A stretch of 64,000 nt of DNA from Leucobacter sp. L43 (GTDB lineage Bacteria; Actinomycetota; Actinomycetes; Actinomycetales; Microbacteriaceae). Below the pieces are notes generated by a model. The model did not search any database. It was not told the DNA's origin and worked only from the letters and a program-made list of their open reading frames with translations. This document shows positions 6,095-15,076 of the stretch, piece by piece (positions within the stretch are counted from its first letter, which is position 1; each line of letters starts with the position of its first letter). Made by a program: the position numbers and the translations under genes. The stretch covers positions 1,488,001 through 1,552,000 of the forward strand of contig NZ_JAENJG010000001.1 of assembly GCF_016597785.1 (NCBI RefSeq), read 5' to 3'.

Positions 6095-7638
6095 ACGAGG
6101 TCCTTTCGTGCAGACGAGGCGAGGAAGTCGGCCCAGAGGTGCTGGGTCGCGTAGCTGCGGTAGGGCCGCCAGGGTTCGGCGATCCGTTCGGCCGCCCTCG
6201 GGGCAGGATCGCCCAGCGCTCGGCGCAGGATCAGATCTCCGGCGGGATAGGCGTCGGGATCGGCCAGCGCCCGCATCGCGATCATCTCGACGGTCCACGG
6301 CCCGACCCCGCGCAGCGCGGCGAGTTCGCGCCGCGCATGTTCGCGGTCGGCGCTCGCACTGACATCGAGCCCGCCGGCGAGGGCGACGGCGAGCGAACGC
6401 AGCGTCTCGGCGCGACTGCGCGTGAGGCCGAGCGCCTCGCGCAGCTCGTCGGCCGATTCTCGGGCGATCGCAGCGACGTCGATCCCACCGTGGAATCCGG
6501 CGGCTGCGGCGACCCCGGTGAGGGGCCGGGCGAAGCGCGCCGCGAGACGCCCCTGCAGGGTGCGAGCGGCGGCGAGCGACACCTGCTGGCCGAGCACCGT
6601 GCCGAGCGCCGTCTCATGGGCCGACCGCGCCGCCGGCATGCGCAGGCCGGGGCGTGCGGCTACCAGGGGCGCGAGCCGAGGATCTGCGCCGAGCGCTTCG
6701 GAGATCTGCAGGGGGTCGGCGTCGAGGTCGAGCATCTGCCGCACGATCTCGATGGCGCGCATCGCGTCGGAGAGAGACGGCAGCTCGAGGGCCACCGGGA
6801 TCGCGATCGTCGCTCCGTGCTCGGCCGGCTCCCCCGCTGCCTCCGGCACTTCGCCCCAGTGCACACGCGCGACGGCGGTGCCTCCGCCGACGTCGAGTGC
6901 GTGCTCGGTCGAGCCGTCGAGTCCGATGACGTCTCGTCCCGGAATGGCGTGAGCGACGAGCGACGCTCGCAGGGCGGCCGCGTCGTAGGGTGCGCGGGTG
7001 CGCATCCGCAGTGCGAGCATGGGTCGCTCGTCGGAGCTCGGTCCGGAGGCGGCCTCGCCGTGACGCCGAGCCAGCTTCGACGGCGCCACGCCGAATTGCT
7101 CGCGCATCACCTCGCCGAACTGCCGGAGACTGCCGAACCCCGCCGCGAACGCGATATCCGCGAGCGGGAGATCGGTCTCGTCGATGAGCGCCCGTGCCGC
7201 GTGCGCGCGGCGCGTGAGCGCGAGCTGCAGCGGCCCGGCGCCGACTTCTTCGATGAGGATGCGGCGCAAGTGCCGCTCACTCACCGCGAGCTCCCTCGCC
7301 AGCCCTGCGACACCCGCCGCGTCGACGGCGCCATCGCGGATGCGGCGCACGGCTCGGCCGACCAGGTCACCGCGCACGTCCCACTCCCGCGTGCCCGGCA
7401 CGGCCTCCGGCCTGCACCGCTTGCACGCCCGGAATCCTGCGGCGACGCATGCAGCCGCGCTCGGGAAGAAACGGCAGTTCCCCGGCAGCGGTTTTCTGGC
7501 CGGGCATGACGGCCTGCAGTAGATTCCCGTGCTCGTCACCCCGAGGTAGAACCGCCCGTCCCACCGTCCGTCGCGTCCGGAAGCCGCACGATAGCAGGCG
7601 TCGAAATCGAGCGGGAGGGCTGGGGGCGGCGGGGTCAC
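6091..7638 (-). CDS. Ada-type sensor/regulator fused to AlkA DNA-3-methyladenine glycosylase
   Basis: 515 residues, three parts. 1-80: Ada zinc domain with Cys41, Cys45, Cys72 and Cys75; Cys41 corresponds to the methyl-phosphotriester acceptor Cys38 of E. coli Ada. About 88-185: AraC-type DNA-binding region (LAVSERHLRRILIEEVGAGP, then DIAFAAGFGSLRQF). About 215-510: AlkA N-terminal and HhH-GPD glycosylase domains with LRGVGPWTVEMIAMRALADP and the catalytic Asp in PAGD. It senses alkylation damage, probably activates this operon, and excises alkylated bases. Start GTG 7638 is chosen because it gives the normal Ada N-terminus. Operon with ogt. Confidence 0.93.
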   Translation of the reverse strand: MTPPPPALPLDFDACYRAASGRDGRWDGRFYLGVTSTGIYCRPSCPARKPLPGNCRFFPSAAACVAAGFRACKRCRPEAVPGTREWDVRGDLVGRAVRRIRDGAVDAAGVAGLARELAVSERHLRRILIEEVGAGPLQLALTRRAHAARALIDETDLPLADIAFAAGFGSLRQFGEVMREQFGVAPSKLARRHGEAASGPSSDERPMLALRMRTRAPYDAAALRASLVAHAIPGRDVIGLDGSTEHALDVGGGTAVARVHWGEVPEAAGEPAEHGATIAIPVALELPSLSDAMRAIEIVRQMLDLDADPLQISEALGADPRLAPLVAARPGLRMPAARSAHETALGTVLGQQVSLAAARTLQGRLAARFARPLTGVAAAAGFHGGIDVAAIARESADELREALGLTRSRAETLRSLAVALAGGLDVSASADREHARRELAALRGVGPWTVEMIAMRALADPDAYPAGDLILRRALGDPAPRAAERIAEPWRPYRSYATQHLWADFLASSARKDLV

Positions 7639-7715
7639 GTGACTATCTTCGCTGGCTGGAGCCCGCCGCGCACGCCGGAATCGGACATGGCGGTGCGACG
7701 AGTACGCTCGACAGC

Positions 7716-8258
7716 ATGAAAGACCTCTCCGGCCGCGAGGCATTGCTGCGCGCCACCGTGATCGTCGTCTCCGCCGGCGGACTCCGGGCGCTGACGTATC
7801 GCGCGGTCGCCGCCGAGGCCGGCGTCTCTCACGGGCTGGTGCGCCACCACTTCGGAACGCGGGATCAGCTCGTCGCCGAGGCGATGGAGTACGCCATCGA
7901 CGAGAGCCTCAGAGGCTCGAACATGGTCGGAGACGCGTTGACGCCAGCGACGTTCGCCGCTGGCATCGAGTCGCTGGCCGATCGCGAGAGCGGGATGCAG
8001 GCGTTCCAGTACGAACTCCTGCTCGAGTCCCGACGTCGACCCGAACTGCGGCCGCTCGCGGAGCGCCACTATCTCGCGTACCGGGAGGCGATCTCACGTC
8101 AGTTGGCCCGCCTCGGCGTGCGCGACGCTGAGCTGACCGAGCTCATCTGGTTCACCCTCGATGGCATCGTGTTCAAGCAGTTGGTGCTGCCGGAGGGCGT
8201 GGAGCCGGCGCTCGCGCGGCTCCGGGCCCTCGTGGCCCAGGCCCAGAGCGCGGACTGA
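7716..8258 (+). CDS. TetR-family transcriptional repressor
   Basis: 180 residues. N-terminal helix-turn-helix (about 22-45) with LTYRAVAAEAGVSHGLVRHH, followed by a ligand domain rich in Leu/Glu/Arg. Start ATG 7716 is supported by TACGCT (7703-7708) seven bases upstream, so it is probably leaderless. It precedes the amine-oxidation pair 8408-10800, whose promoter carries a perfect 18-bp palindrome; this protein is the obvious candidate to bind it and to respond to an amine or amino acid. Confidence 0.88.
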   Translation: MKDLSGREALLRATVIVVSAGGLRALTYRAVAAEAGVSHGLVRHHFGTRDQLVAEAMEYAIDESLRGSNMVGDALTPATFAAGIESLADRESGMQAFQYELLLESRRRPELRPLAERHYLAYREAISRQLARLGVRDAELTELIWFTLDGIVFKQLVLPEGVEPALARLRALVAQAQSAD

Positions 8259-8301
8259 ACCGGCGCGCGCGATCCGGGGCCTCCGAGGTGCGCTGCGCAC
8301 T

Positions 8302-8330
8302 TGACTATCCATATGGATAGTTCTAGGGTG
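8302..8330 (+). promoter_or_regulatory. promoter with 18-bp palindromic operator
   Basis: TTGACT (-35, 8302-8307), 17-bp spacer, TAGGGT (-10, 8325-8330). The perfect palindrome ACTATCCATATGGATAGT (8305-8322) fills the spacer and overlaps the -35, the classic position for repression by blocking RNA polymerase. It lies between the TetR gene and the OCD-like gene. Confidence 0.75.
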
Positions 8331-8407
8331 GTCCCACCCGACCCGAGTCTGCACGCGCAGACCATCCCGAGCACCGCAGCCGGGAACGATCGAAGGGACA
8401 CACCGAC

Positions 8408-9565
8408 GTGCCGCAGCCCCAGACCGCCAGTGACACCGCGAACGACACCCGCATCGACTTCCTGTACCTCAGCGAACCCGACATGATCCGCGCCGGGGTC
8501 ACAGACATGCCCGCCTGCGTCGACACGATGTCGGACATGCTCGGCCTCTTCGCGGCGGGCGACTACCGGATGGCCGGCACCGAGAACAACTCGCACGGCG
8601 CGCAGATCTTCTTCCCGGAGCACGAGACCTTCCCCGGGATGCCCGTGGACGGGCCGGATCGCCGCTTCATGGCGATGCCCGCCTACCTGGGCGGCGACTA
8701 CCAGGCGGCCGGATGCAAGTGGTACGGGTCGAATGTGGCGAACAAGGAGCGCGGTCTGCCGCGCTCGATCCTGATGTTCACGCTCAGCGACAAGGACACG
8801 GGCGCGCCGCTCGCCATCATGTCGGCGAACCTGCTGAGCGCGTACCGCACGGGCGCGATTCCCGGCGTCGGAGCACGCTACCTCGCCCGCGACGACGCCC
8901 GGGTGGTCGGCATCGTGGGGCCCGGCCCGATGAACCGGACCTCGCTCGAGTCGTTTCTCGCCGTGCGACCCGGCATCGACACGGTGCGCGTCTTCGGCCG
9001 GAGCCAGGGCGGCATCGACACCTTCATCGCCTGGGCCACCGAGAAGTTTCCGCAGCTCACCATCGAGCAGGTCGACAGCTTCGAAGCCGCCGTGCGCGGA
9101 TCCGACATCGTGAGCATCGCAGTGCCCAGTCAGTCGGGTTCGCAGCACTACCCCCTCGTTCGCGACGAATGGGTGAAGCCCGGCGCCTTCATCTGCTGCT
9201 CGGCGCATCTCGCCGTCGAGGAGTCGCTCGTACAGCGCTCGCGCCACGTCGCAGACGCTCGGAAGATCTACCAGGCGTGGGCCGAGGAACTGCCGGAACC
9301 CGCCCATGAGACGGTCGGCATCTGGGGCATCCATCTCGTCGACCGCGTGCGCGACGGCCGGATGGCGCCAGAGCAGTTCGAAGACGTTGGCGAGATCATC
9401 CGCGGAATCACCCCCGGCCGCACCGACGACGACGAGATCTTCATCTACTCGGTGGGCGGCATGCCGGTCGAAGACGTCGCCTGGGCGACGCAGGTCTACC
9501 GCAATGCCGTGCGCGACGGAATCGGCACGAAGCTGAACCTCTGGGACACTCCGGCACTCGCTTAG
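8408..9565 (+). CDS. ornithine cyclodeaminase/mu-crystallin family protein (tyramine oxidase subunit B-like)
   Basis: 385 residues. Rossmann-type NAD(P) domain around VVGIVGPGPMNRTSLESFLA (about 168-187) and the family motif SANLLSAYRTGAIPGVGARY (about 139-158) place it in the OCD/mu-crystallin family. Members are imine reductases, cyclodeaminases or amino-acid dehydrogenases. The close combination with a flavin amine oxidase resembles proteins annotated as tyramine oxidase subunit B; I regard that substrate as unproven. Start GTG 8408 follows GAAGGGA. First gene of a two-gene operon under the palindromic operator. Confidence 0.75.
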   Translation: MPQPQTASDTANDTRIDFLYLSEPDMIRAGVTDMPACVDTMSDMLGLFAAGDYRMAGTENNSHGAQIFFPEHETFPGMPVDGPDRRFMAMPAYLGGDYQAAGCKWYGSNVANKERGLPRSILMFTLSDKDTGAPLAIMSANLLSAYRTGAIPGVGARYLARDDARVVGIVGPGPMNRTSLESFLAVRPGIDTVRVFGRSQGGIDTFIAWATEKFPQLTIEQVDSFEAAVRGSDIVSIAVPSQSGSQHYPLVRDEWVKPGAFICCSAHLAVEESLVQRSRHVADARKIYQAWAEELPEPAHETVGIWGIHLVDRVRDGRMAPEQFEDVGEIIRGITPGRTDDDEIFIYSVGGMPVEDVAWATQVYRNAVRDGIGTKLNLWDTPALA

Positions 9566-9615
9566 GCGACCCGCGACACCGCACGAGCCACGACACCACA
9601 GGAGATAGAGGACTC

Positions 9616-10800
9616 ATGGAACTTCAGCACGCAGATGTGATCGTCATCGGCGCCGGCACTGTCGGCTCGATGGCCCTCTGGCAGCTCAGCAAGCGCGAAG
9701 GCCTCACGGTCGTCGGCATCGAGCAGTACGGGCGCGTGCACCCGCACGGCTCCTACGCAGGCGAATCCCGCGTCTTCCGCACCGCCGTGCACGAGGGCGG
9801 CACCTACGTCGGCATGATCCAACGCTCGCGCGAACTCTGGCGCGAGCTGGAGCGGGAATCGGGCCGCGACATCTACGCCGAGGTGGGCTGCCTGAGCATC
9901 GCCCCCGAGGGCTTCCCCGATCTCGAGACGGCGATCGGCACCGTACGGCAATTCGACATTCCGCACCGCCTCCTCAGCACGGAAGACCTGCGCGCCCAGT
10001 ACCCGCAGCACCGCATCGCCGACGGAGACGTCGCACTCCTCGACGAGCACGGCGGCGGCCTGCGCCCGGAGGTCGCCGTGATGTCGGCGCTCGACCTCGC
10101 CGAGGCGAACGGCGCCGAGCTGCACTTCAACACCCCGGTGCTCGAGCTCGAGGAGCGCGGCAACGGCGTCGTGGTGCGCACGACGCAGGGCGCCTGGCTC
10201 GCCCGCACGGTGGTCGTCGCCTCGGGATCCTGGTCGACGCGCCTCTCCCCGGAGCTGAACGATCTGCTGCGCCTGCAGGTGCTCGGCCTCACCTGGTTCA
10301 TGCCGCGGCACCCCGAGCAGTTCGTGCCAGAGCGGTTCCCCGCCTTCTTGCGCGATGCCGGGCCGATCCACTTCTTCGGGGCGCCGAGCTTCGACGGCTA
10401 CTCCTTCAAAGCGTGCACGAACCCGGAGTGGCCGGTGTTCCGCGACGTCGACGACGTGCCCGTGTCGCACACGCGCGCCGAGCTCATCAAGATCGGCCAG
10501 CGCGCCTCCGAACTCTTCCCCGGCATCAACCCTGAGCCGGTGCGGCAGAGCGTGCACCACTGCGCGTACACCCCTGACCGCTTGCCCGTCGTCGACCGCA
10601 GCGCGAGCGGCCGGGTGGTCACGGTGACCGGACTCTCGGGCCATGGCTTCAAGTTCTCACCGCAGCTCGGCGAATGGGCGGCGCAGCTCGCCGCCGGCGA
10701 CGACCTCGACGCGGTGACGGGGTGGGATCCGCGCTTCGCCCTCCCCGCGCACCTCGAGCGGCTCGCGGTGACCGGCCCCTACACCGGCGGCGGGCACTGA
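9616..10800 (+). CDS. FAD-dependent amine oxidase, N-methyltryptophan/monomeric sarcosine oxidase family
   Basis: 394 residues. N-terminal dinucleotide-binding VIVIGAGTVGSMALWQL (about 8-24) and the family feature RVHPHGSYAGESRVFRTAV. A Cys at residue 316 in HHCAYTPD matches the cysteine that covalently holds FAD in monomeric sarcosine oxidase; GLSGHGFKFSPQLG lies near the end. Such enzymes oxidise secondary or primary amines to imines, releasing hydrogen peroxide. AGGAGATAGAGG precedes ATG 9616, 50 bases after the OCD-like gene, whose product could act on the imine formed. Confidence 0.85.
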   Translation: MELQHADVIVIGAGTVGSMALWQLSKREGLTVVGIEQYGRVHPHGSYAGESRVFRTAVHEGGTYVGMIQRSRELWRELERESGRDIYAEVGCLSIAPEGFPDLETAIGTVRQFDIPHRLLSTEDLRAQYPQHRIADGDVALLDEHGGGLRPEVAVMSALDLAEANGAELHFNTPVLELEERGNGVVVRTTQGAWLARTVVVASGSWSTRLSPELNDLLRLQVLGLTWFMPRHPEQFVPERFPAFLRDAGPIHFFGAPSFDGYSFKACTNPEWPVFRDVDDVPVSHTRAELIKIGQRASELFPGINPEPVRQSVHHCAYTPDRLPVVDRSASGRVVTVTGLSGHGFKFSPQLGEWAAQLAAGDDLDAVTGWDPRFALPAHLERLAVTGPYTGGGH

Positions 10801-10830
10801 CCGCGGGCCTGCGCCCGAGCGTCAGTGCCC
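10792..10830. terminator. bidirectional hairpin between convergent operons
   Basis: Arms GGGCACTGAC (10792-10801) and GTCAGTGCCC (10821-10830) with an inner CGGGC/GCCCG helix. The left arm overlaps the oxidase stop codon. It lies between the end of the amine operon and the end of the ABC operon, so it can serve both; there is no long T run. Confidence 0.7.
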
Positions 10831-10838
10831 ACCCGCCG

Positions 10839-11621
10839 CTAGGAGTTCACCACCTTCCTCAACCCGACGGCGCGCTCGATGATGAGCACGATGACCACCG
10901 ACAGTGCGATGAGGATCGCCGACAGTGCGGCGAGGCCCGGGTCCGAGCGGTACTGCAGGTATCGGAACATCTCGACCGGCAGCGTCGTATGGCCCGATCC
11001 GGCGACGAACAGCGAGATGACCGCCTCGTCGAATGAGATGATGAACGCCATCACGCCGCCCGCGAGAATGCCGGGAGCGATGATCGGAAGCGTCACGCGC
11101 CGGAACGTGGTGAAGGAGTTCGCACCGTGCACTCGAGCCGCCTCCTCGCATCGCATGTCGCTCGTCGTCAGACTCGAGAGCGTCGTACGGATCACGTAGG
11201 GCACGGTCACCCCGAAGTGGGCGAGCACGATGCCCGGATACGTCCCCACGAGACCGACCGGCTGGAACACCAGCAGCAGCCCGAGGCCGAGCACAACGCC
11301 GGGCACGAGCAGCGGCGAGAGGAAGAACCCTGACACCGCGGCCTTGCCGGGAAACTCGTACCGGGCGATCGCGAGCGCGACGGGCACGCCGAGCAGCAGC
11401 ACGACCACCGCCGTGATCACCGCGGTGATGAGGCTGACGCGGGCGCCGTCCATCAGATCGGTGTTCTCGAGGATGCTCTGGTACCACTCGAACGACGGTG
11501 CGCCGAACTCGATCGCGAGGCTCTTCGAATCGTTGAACGAGATGATGACGACCGCGATGATCGGGGCGAGCAGGAACAGGTACACGATCGTCACGATGAT
11601 CCGATTGAGAATTTTAGCCAT
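10839..11621 (-). CDS. polyamine-type ABC transporter permease (PotC-like)
   Basis: 260 residues, six membrane helices beginning at about 10 (IVTIVYLFLLAPIIAVVIIS), with the family pattern FNDSK shortly after helix one. The cytoplasmic EAA loop is EEAARVHGANSFTTFRRVTL (about 160-180), which docks on the ATPase. Last gene of the operon SBP-ATPase-permease-permease, six bases after the other permease gene. Substrate class is inferred from family only: polyamines, opines or other small cationic or organic compounds. Confidence 0.88.
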   Translation of the reverse strand: MAKILNRIIVTIVYLFLLAPIIAVVIISFNDSKSLAIEFGAPSFEWYQSILENTDLMDGARVSLITAVITAVVVLLLGVPVALAIARYEFPGKAAVSGFFLSPLLVPGVVLGLGLLLVFQPVGLVGTYPGIVLAHFGVTVPYVIRTTLSSLTTSDMRCEEAARVHGANSFTTFRRVTLPIIAPGILAGGVMAFIISFDEAVISLFVAGSGHTTLPVEMFRYLQYRSDPGLAALSAILIALSVVIVLIIERAVGLRKVVNS

Positions 11622-11627
11622 GGCGCA

Positions 11628-12542
11628 TCACCCTTCGAATCGCTTGATGAGTCGTTGATACACGGCGACGATCGCGCCGAACACCACGAGCAGAATGACC
11701 GAGAGGGCCGAAGCCAACGGCCAGTTGAGCGTCTGCGTCGCCTCGCTGTACACCTCGGTCGCGAGGATGAACACGCGTCCGCCGCCGAGCAGCTTCGGGG
11801 TGACGAAGGAGCTCACCGCGAGCACGAAGACGAGCAGGAACCCGGTGAACACGCCGGGGAGCGACAGCGGAAGCGTCACTCGCAGGAACACCTTGACCTT
11901 TGAGGCGCCGAGCGATCCGGCGGCCTCTTCGAGTGAGCTGTTGATGCGCCCGAACCCCGAGATCATCGCGAGAATCGCGTAGGGCATGAGAATCTCCACC
12001 AGCGCGATCGAGGTGCCGAGGAAGTTGTTGCTCAACCGGAGCGGCGAGCTGAGGAGCCCCATGTTCATGAGGGCCGCGTTGATGACCCCCTGATCGCCGA
12101 GAATGGCCATCCACCCGAAGGTTCGTGCCACCGCAGACGTGAGGAGCGGTGCGATGGCGAGTGCGATCAGCACGCCCTTCCAGCGGGACGTCGTGCGCGT
12201 GAGGAACAGCGCGATCGGGTAGGAGAGCACCACGGCGGCGAGCCCGCAGACGAGCCCGAGCATCAGCGTGTTGCCGACGACCTCCCAGTAGAAGGGATCG
12301 GAGAGCGCCTTGCCGTAGGACGCGACGGTGAAGGTCTCGATGAGCTGGCCGCCGGATCCGTTCTCGTTGAGAGACATGCGGATCATCACGAACAGGGGCA
12401 CCAGGAAGCTCACGAAGAGCCCGATCACTCCGGGAAGCACGAGTCCGTAGGCGGAGAGCCGGGAACGGTTGCGCGCCCGGTTCGACTTCATGCCGACGCT
12501 GATGAGCTCGGTGTTGGTGTGCGTTGCAGTCATCGGACTCAC
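11628..12542 (-). CDS. polyamine-type ABC transporter permease (PotB-like)
   Basis: 304 residues, six predicted helices. EAA loop LEEAAGSLGASKVKVFLRVT (about 208-228) followed by LPLSLPGVFTGFLLVFVLAV is characteristic of the PotB/binding-protein-dependent permease family. Start could be GTG 12542, one base after the ATPase stop, or ATG 12533, which has the better spaced AGGTGAG. Pairs with the PotC-like permease to form the membrane channel. Confidence 0.88.
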   Translation of the reverse strand: MSPMTATHTNTELISVGMKSNRARNRSRLSAYGLVLPGVIGLFVSFLVPLFVMIRMSLNENGSGGQLIETFTVASYGKALSDPFYWEVVGNTLMLGLVCGLAAVVLSYPIALFLTRTTSRWKGVLIALAIAPLLTSAVARTFGWMAILGDQGVINAALMNMGLLSSPLRLSNNFLGTSIALVEILMPYAILAMISGFGRINSSLEEAAGSLGASKVKVFLRVTLPLSLPGVFTGFLLVFVLAVSSFVTPKLLGGGRVFILATEVYSEATQTLNWPLASALSVILLVVFGAIVAVYQRLIKRFEG

Positions 12543-12543
12543 C

Positions 12544-13644
12544 TCACCCTTCCGGCACGAGATGCGCGTCGCCCGGTTCGAACGAGACGTACGCCTCGTC
12601 GCCGATGCGCAACTCGTCCTGCGGCGAACTGAGCTTGTCGGCGCGCATCACCTGCCCGCCGTCCAGCCGCAGGTCGTAGCTGCGCACGTTGCCCGTGTAA
12701 CTCGATGCGATGACCCGTGCCCGAGCCGTGGGCAGCGTCCCCATGCGGTCGCCACCCGCCTCGACGGAGACCCGGTGCGGGCGCACCACGAGCGAAGCCT
12801 CGCCCGTGATCCCGCTGGCACCTGCCACGGCGAAGCTCCCGAACAGGTCGGATTGCACCTGATAGCTCCCGCCCGATCCGCCCGACACCGAGCCGACCTC
12901 CAAGAAATTCGCCTTGCCGACGAAGTTCGCCACGAACTTCGTCGCCGGGCTCTCGTAGATCGCCGTCGGACGGTCGTACTGCTCGATCACACCGTTGTTG
13001 AGAATGGCGATGCGATCCGCCATGTCGAGCGCCTCATCCTGATCGTGCGTCACGAACAGCGTCGTGGTTCCCGACTCCTGCTGAATGTTGCGGATCTCCC
13101 GGCGCATCGCCTCCCGCAGCTTCGCGTCCAGATTCGAGAGCGGCTCATCGAGCAGCAGCAGCGTCGGGTGGATCACGAGCGCTCGGGCGAGCGCGACACG
13201 CTGCTGCTGGCCTCCCGAGAGCTCGGCCGGCTTGCGCGCCTTGAGATGCCCGAGCTGCACGTTCTCGAGCGCTTCGGCCGTGCGCGGCGCGACCTGGGCG
13301 CGCGGCACCTTGTGCATCTGCAGTCCGAACGCGACGTTCTCCTCCACCGTGAGGTGCGGGAACAGCGCGTACGACTGGAACACCATGCCCATGCCGCGCT
13401 TGTGCACCGGAGTGGAGACGACGTCCTTCCCATTGACGTAGATCTCCCCCGAGGTGGGCTCGAGGAGCCCGGCGACCATGCGCAGCGTCGTCGTCTTGCC
13501 GCAGCCGGAGGGGCCCAGCAGGGCGACGAGGTCGCCCTGCTGCACGTCGAGGTTCACATCGTTCACCGCTGGCGCGGTGGTCTTCGGATAGGTCTTCTGC
13601 AGGTTGCGGATCGACAGGTACTCCGGATCGAGCTGCTCCGTCAT
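12544..13644 (-). CDS. ABC transporter ATPase, PotA-like
   Basis: 366 residues. Walker A GPSGCGKTT (about 38-46), Q-loop FQSYALFPHLTVEENVAFGL, signature LSGGQQQRVALARAL, Walker B LLLLDEPLSNLD and the switch His in FVTHDQDEALDMADRI. The C-terminal 110 residues form a TOBE-like regulatory domain (SLVVRPHRVSVE). It energises uptake with the two permeases. Start ATG 13644 is two bases after the binding-protein stop. A Gly/Ser insert (GSVSGGSGGS) precedes the TOBE part. Confidence 0.9.
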   Translation of the reverse strand: MTEQLDPEYLSIRNLQKTYPKTTAPAVNDVNLDVQQGDLVALLGPSGCGKTTTLRMVAGLLEPTSGEIYVNGKDVVSTPVHKRGMGMVFQSYALFPHLTVEENVAFGLQMHKVPRAQVAPRTAEALENVQLGHLKARKPAELSGGQQQRVALARALVIHPTLLLLDEPLSNLDAKLREAMRREIRNIQQESGTTTLFVTHDQDEALDMADRIAILNNGVIEQYDRPTAIYESPATKFVANFVGKANFLEVGSVSGGSGGSYQVQSDLFGSFAVAGASGITGEASLVVRPHRVSVEAGGDRMGTLPTARARVIASSYTGNVRSYDLRLDGGQVMRADKLSSPQDELRIGDEAYVSFEPGDAHLVPEG

Positions 13645-13646
13645 GA

Positions 13647-14714
13647 TCAACCCCCGATGACGTTGCGTCGCCACTGCTCGGTCCACGCGTCGCGCTCATC
13701 GGCGAGCCAGATCCAGTCGATGTCGACGATATTCGGATCAGCCGAGTCGGCGACCCGATCGGTGATGGCCTCCGGCACCTCGGCGTCCGAGACGACGGGC
13801 GCGTAGAACAGCGCCTCGGCGAATGACTCCTGCGCTTCCTTCGAGAGCGCGTAATCCATGAACTCCCGAGCCGCGTCCGCGTTCTCCGTTCCCTCGACGA
13901 GATTGATCGTGTTGATCTGGAACCCGATCCCGTCGTCGGGCTGGACCACGCCCATCGCACCATCGGAGTCGTCGGCGAAGTACTGCGCGCGGGCGTTCCA
14001 GCCGACGCCGTACTGCGACGTTCCCGAGATCACCGGCTGGTACACGTCGGGCACGGGCTCCCAGGTGTTCACGAGCGGCGCGAGCTCCGAGAGCTTCTCG
14101 ATCGCCGGCTCGATGTTCTCCTGGTAATCGTCTCCCAGGTTGTTCGCCGTGAGGATGGTCAGCGTGTGCCCCTGGATATCCGGCGGCGCGGGGATCGACA
14201 CCGAGTTCTCCGGAGCGTCCCAGAGATCCTCGATGCCCTTCGGGGGCGTCTTCACCTCGGCGGTGTTGTAGAGCACCACGAGGTTGTCGAATGTGAGGGC
14301 AGGGCCGAAGCCGTCGGCGCTCTGCCCGAGATCGACCACATTGGCGATGTTCGGAACATCGTCCGCCGAGACCTTCGAGAACAGCCCCTCCTGGTTGCCG
14401 GTGTGCGCCACCGAGGCATCCATGATGGCGAGGTCGACCGTCGGGCTCGCTGATTCGCTGCGGAGCTTGCCGAGCATCTCAGCGCTGTGCTGAGCCGGGA
14501 CGAAGTTCACGACGATGTCGTCTTGCGAAGCGTTGAATTCGTCGATCACAGCGGTGGTGTACTGATCCTCGAAGAGCGCGGCGTAGCCGAGCACATTGAT
14601 CTCGACGGCATCCGGGTTCGACGATCCCGAGCCGCCTCCCGAGCCGCTGCAGCCCGTGAGCGCGAGCGCGGTGATCATCACGGCTGAGACGCCGAGCGCG
14701 GTCTTGTGTGACAT
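13647..14714 (-). CDS. extracellular solute-binding lipoprotein of the polyamine-type ABC importer
   Basis: 355 residues. Signal sequence and lipobox ALTGC (Cys about 22) followed by a Gly/Ser linker; the body resembles PotD/AfuA-type class-1 binding proteins (GLFSKVSADDVPN; ALTFDNLVVLYNTAEVKTPP; then GVGWNARAQYFADD). ATG 14714 is preceded by AGGAGAAGC. First gene of the operon. It captures the ligand outside the membrane. The divergent RraA-nitrilase-GntR genes suggest that the ligand is broken down by an amidase. Confidence 0.87.
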   Translation of the reverse strand: MSHKTALGVSAVMITALALTGCSGSGGGSGSSNPDAVEINVLGYAALFEDQYTTAVIDEFNASQDDIVVNFVPAQHSAEMLGKLRSESASPTVDLAIMDASVAHTGNQEGLFSKVSADDVPNIANVVDLGQSADGFGPALTFDNLVVLYNTAEVKTPPKGIEDLWDAPENSVSIPAPPDIQGHTLTILTANNLGDDYQENIEPAIEKLSELAPLVNTWEPVPDVYQPVISGTSQYGVGWNARAQYFADDSDGAMGVVQPDDGIGFQINTINLVEGTENADAAREFMDYALSKEAQESFAEALFYAPVVSDAEVPEAITDRVADSADPNIVDIDWIWLADERDAWTEQWRRNVIGG

Positions 14715-15076
14715 GGTGCTTCTCCTTTGAAGTCCGATGCGGGTCTTCCCCGCCTCTTGCACCCATGTCGACAAGCCTGGTCCTGAGCGACGATACGCGG
14801 CGGCTCAGGATCGCGCAAGGTGCGATTTGGTAACGCTTTGCGCACGAAGCACGCGGCGACCCATCGCCCGTGCGCGCATTTTTCTAGGATCTAATCTGGG
14901 GTTTCTCTGAGGTGATGGGGATCGATCTTCCCTTGTCGCATTCCGCCTGCTACGGTGCATAGCACGTGTATACAACACGTACACAATCCGTGCGACAGGC
15001 CTGGTCAGCTCTGCACGATCCCACACGAAGAGGTGTGCGAACCCTCGCGGAACCCGCACCGGAAAGGCACGAACCC
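14715..15076. other. 362-base divergent intergenic region with a candidate GntR operator
   Basis: No convincing gene. It separates the minus-strand ABC operon from the plus-strand RraA-nitrilase-GntR operon. The inverted repeat ACGTGT-ATACA-ACACGT (14964-14980) contains TGTATACA, like sites bound by FadR-type GntR proteins, and is the best operator candidate for the GntR gene at 16554. GCGCAA and TTTGCGC arms near 14812-14842 form a second, weaker repeat. A GGAAAGG (15061-15067) serves the GTG at 15077. Confidence 0.5.

Noticed and set aside
6079..7509. 476-codon plus-strand open frame opposite the ada/alkA gene
   Set aside because: Arg/Gly/Glu-rich composition typical of antisense frames in GC-rich DNA; the opposite strand encodes a clear Ada-AlkA protein.
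12469..13806. 445-codon plus-strand frame over the ABC ATPase gene
   Set aside because: Mirror of the Walker/signature-containing ATPase; no domain, no start signal.
14812..14842. GCGCAA/TTTGCGC inverted repeat
   Set aside because: Six-base arms with a wide spacer in GC-rich DNA; weaker than the ACGTGT/ACACGT repeat in the same region.
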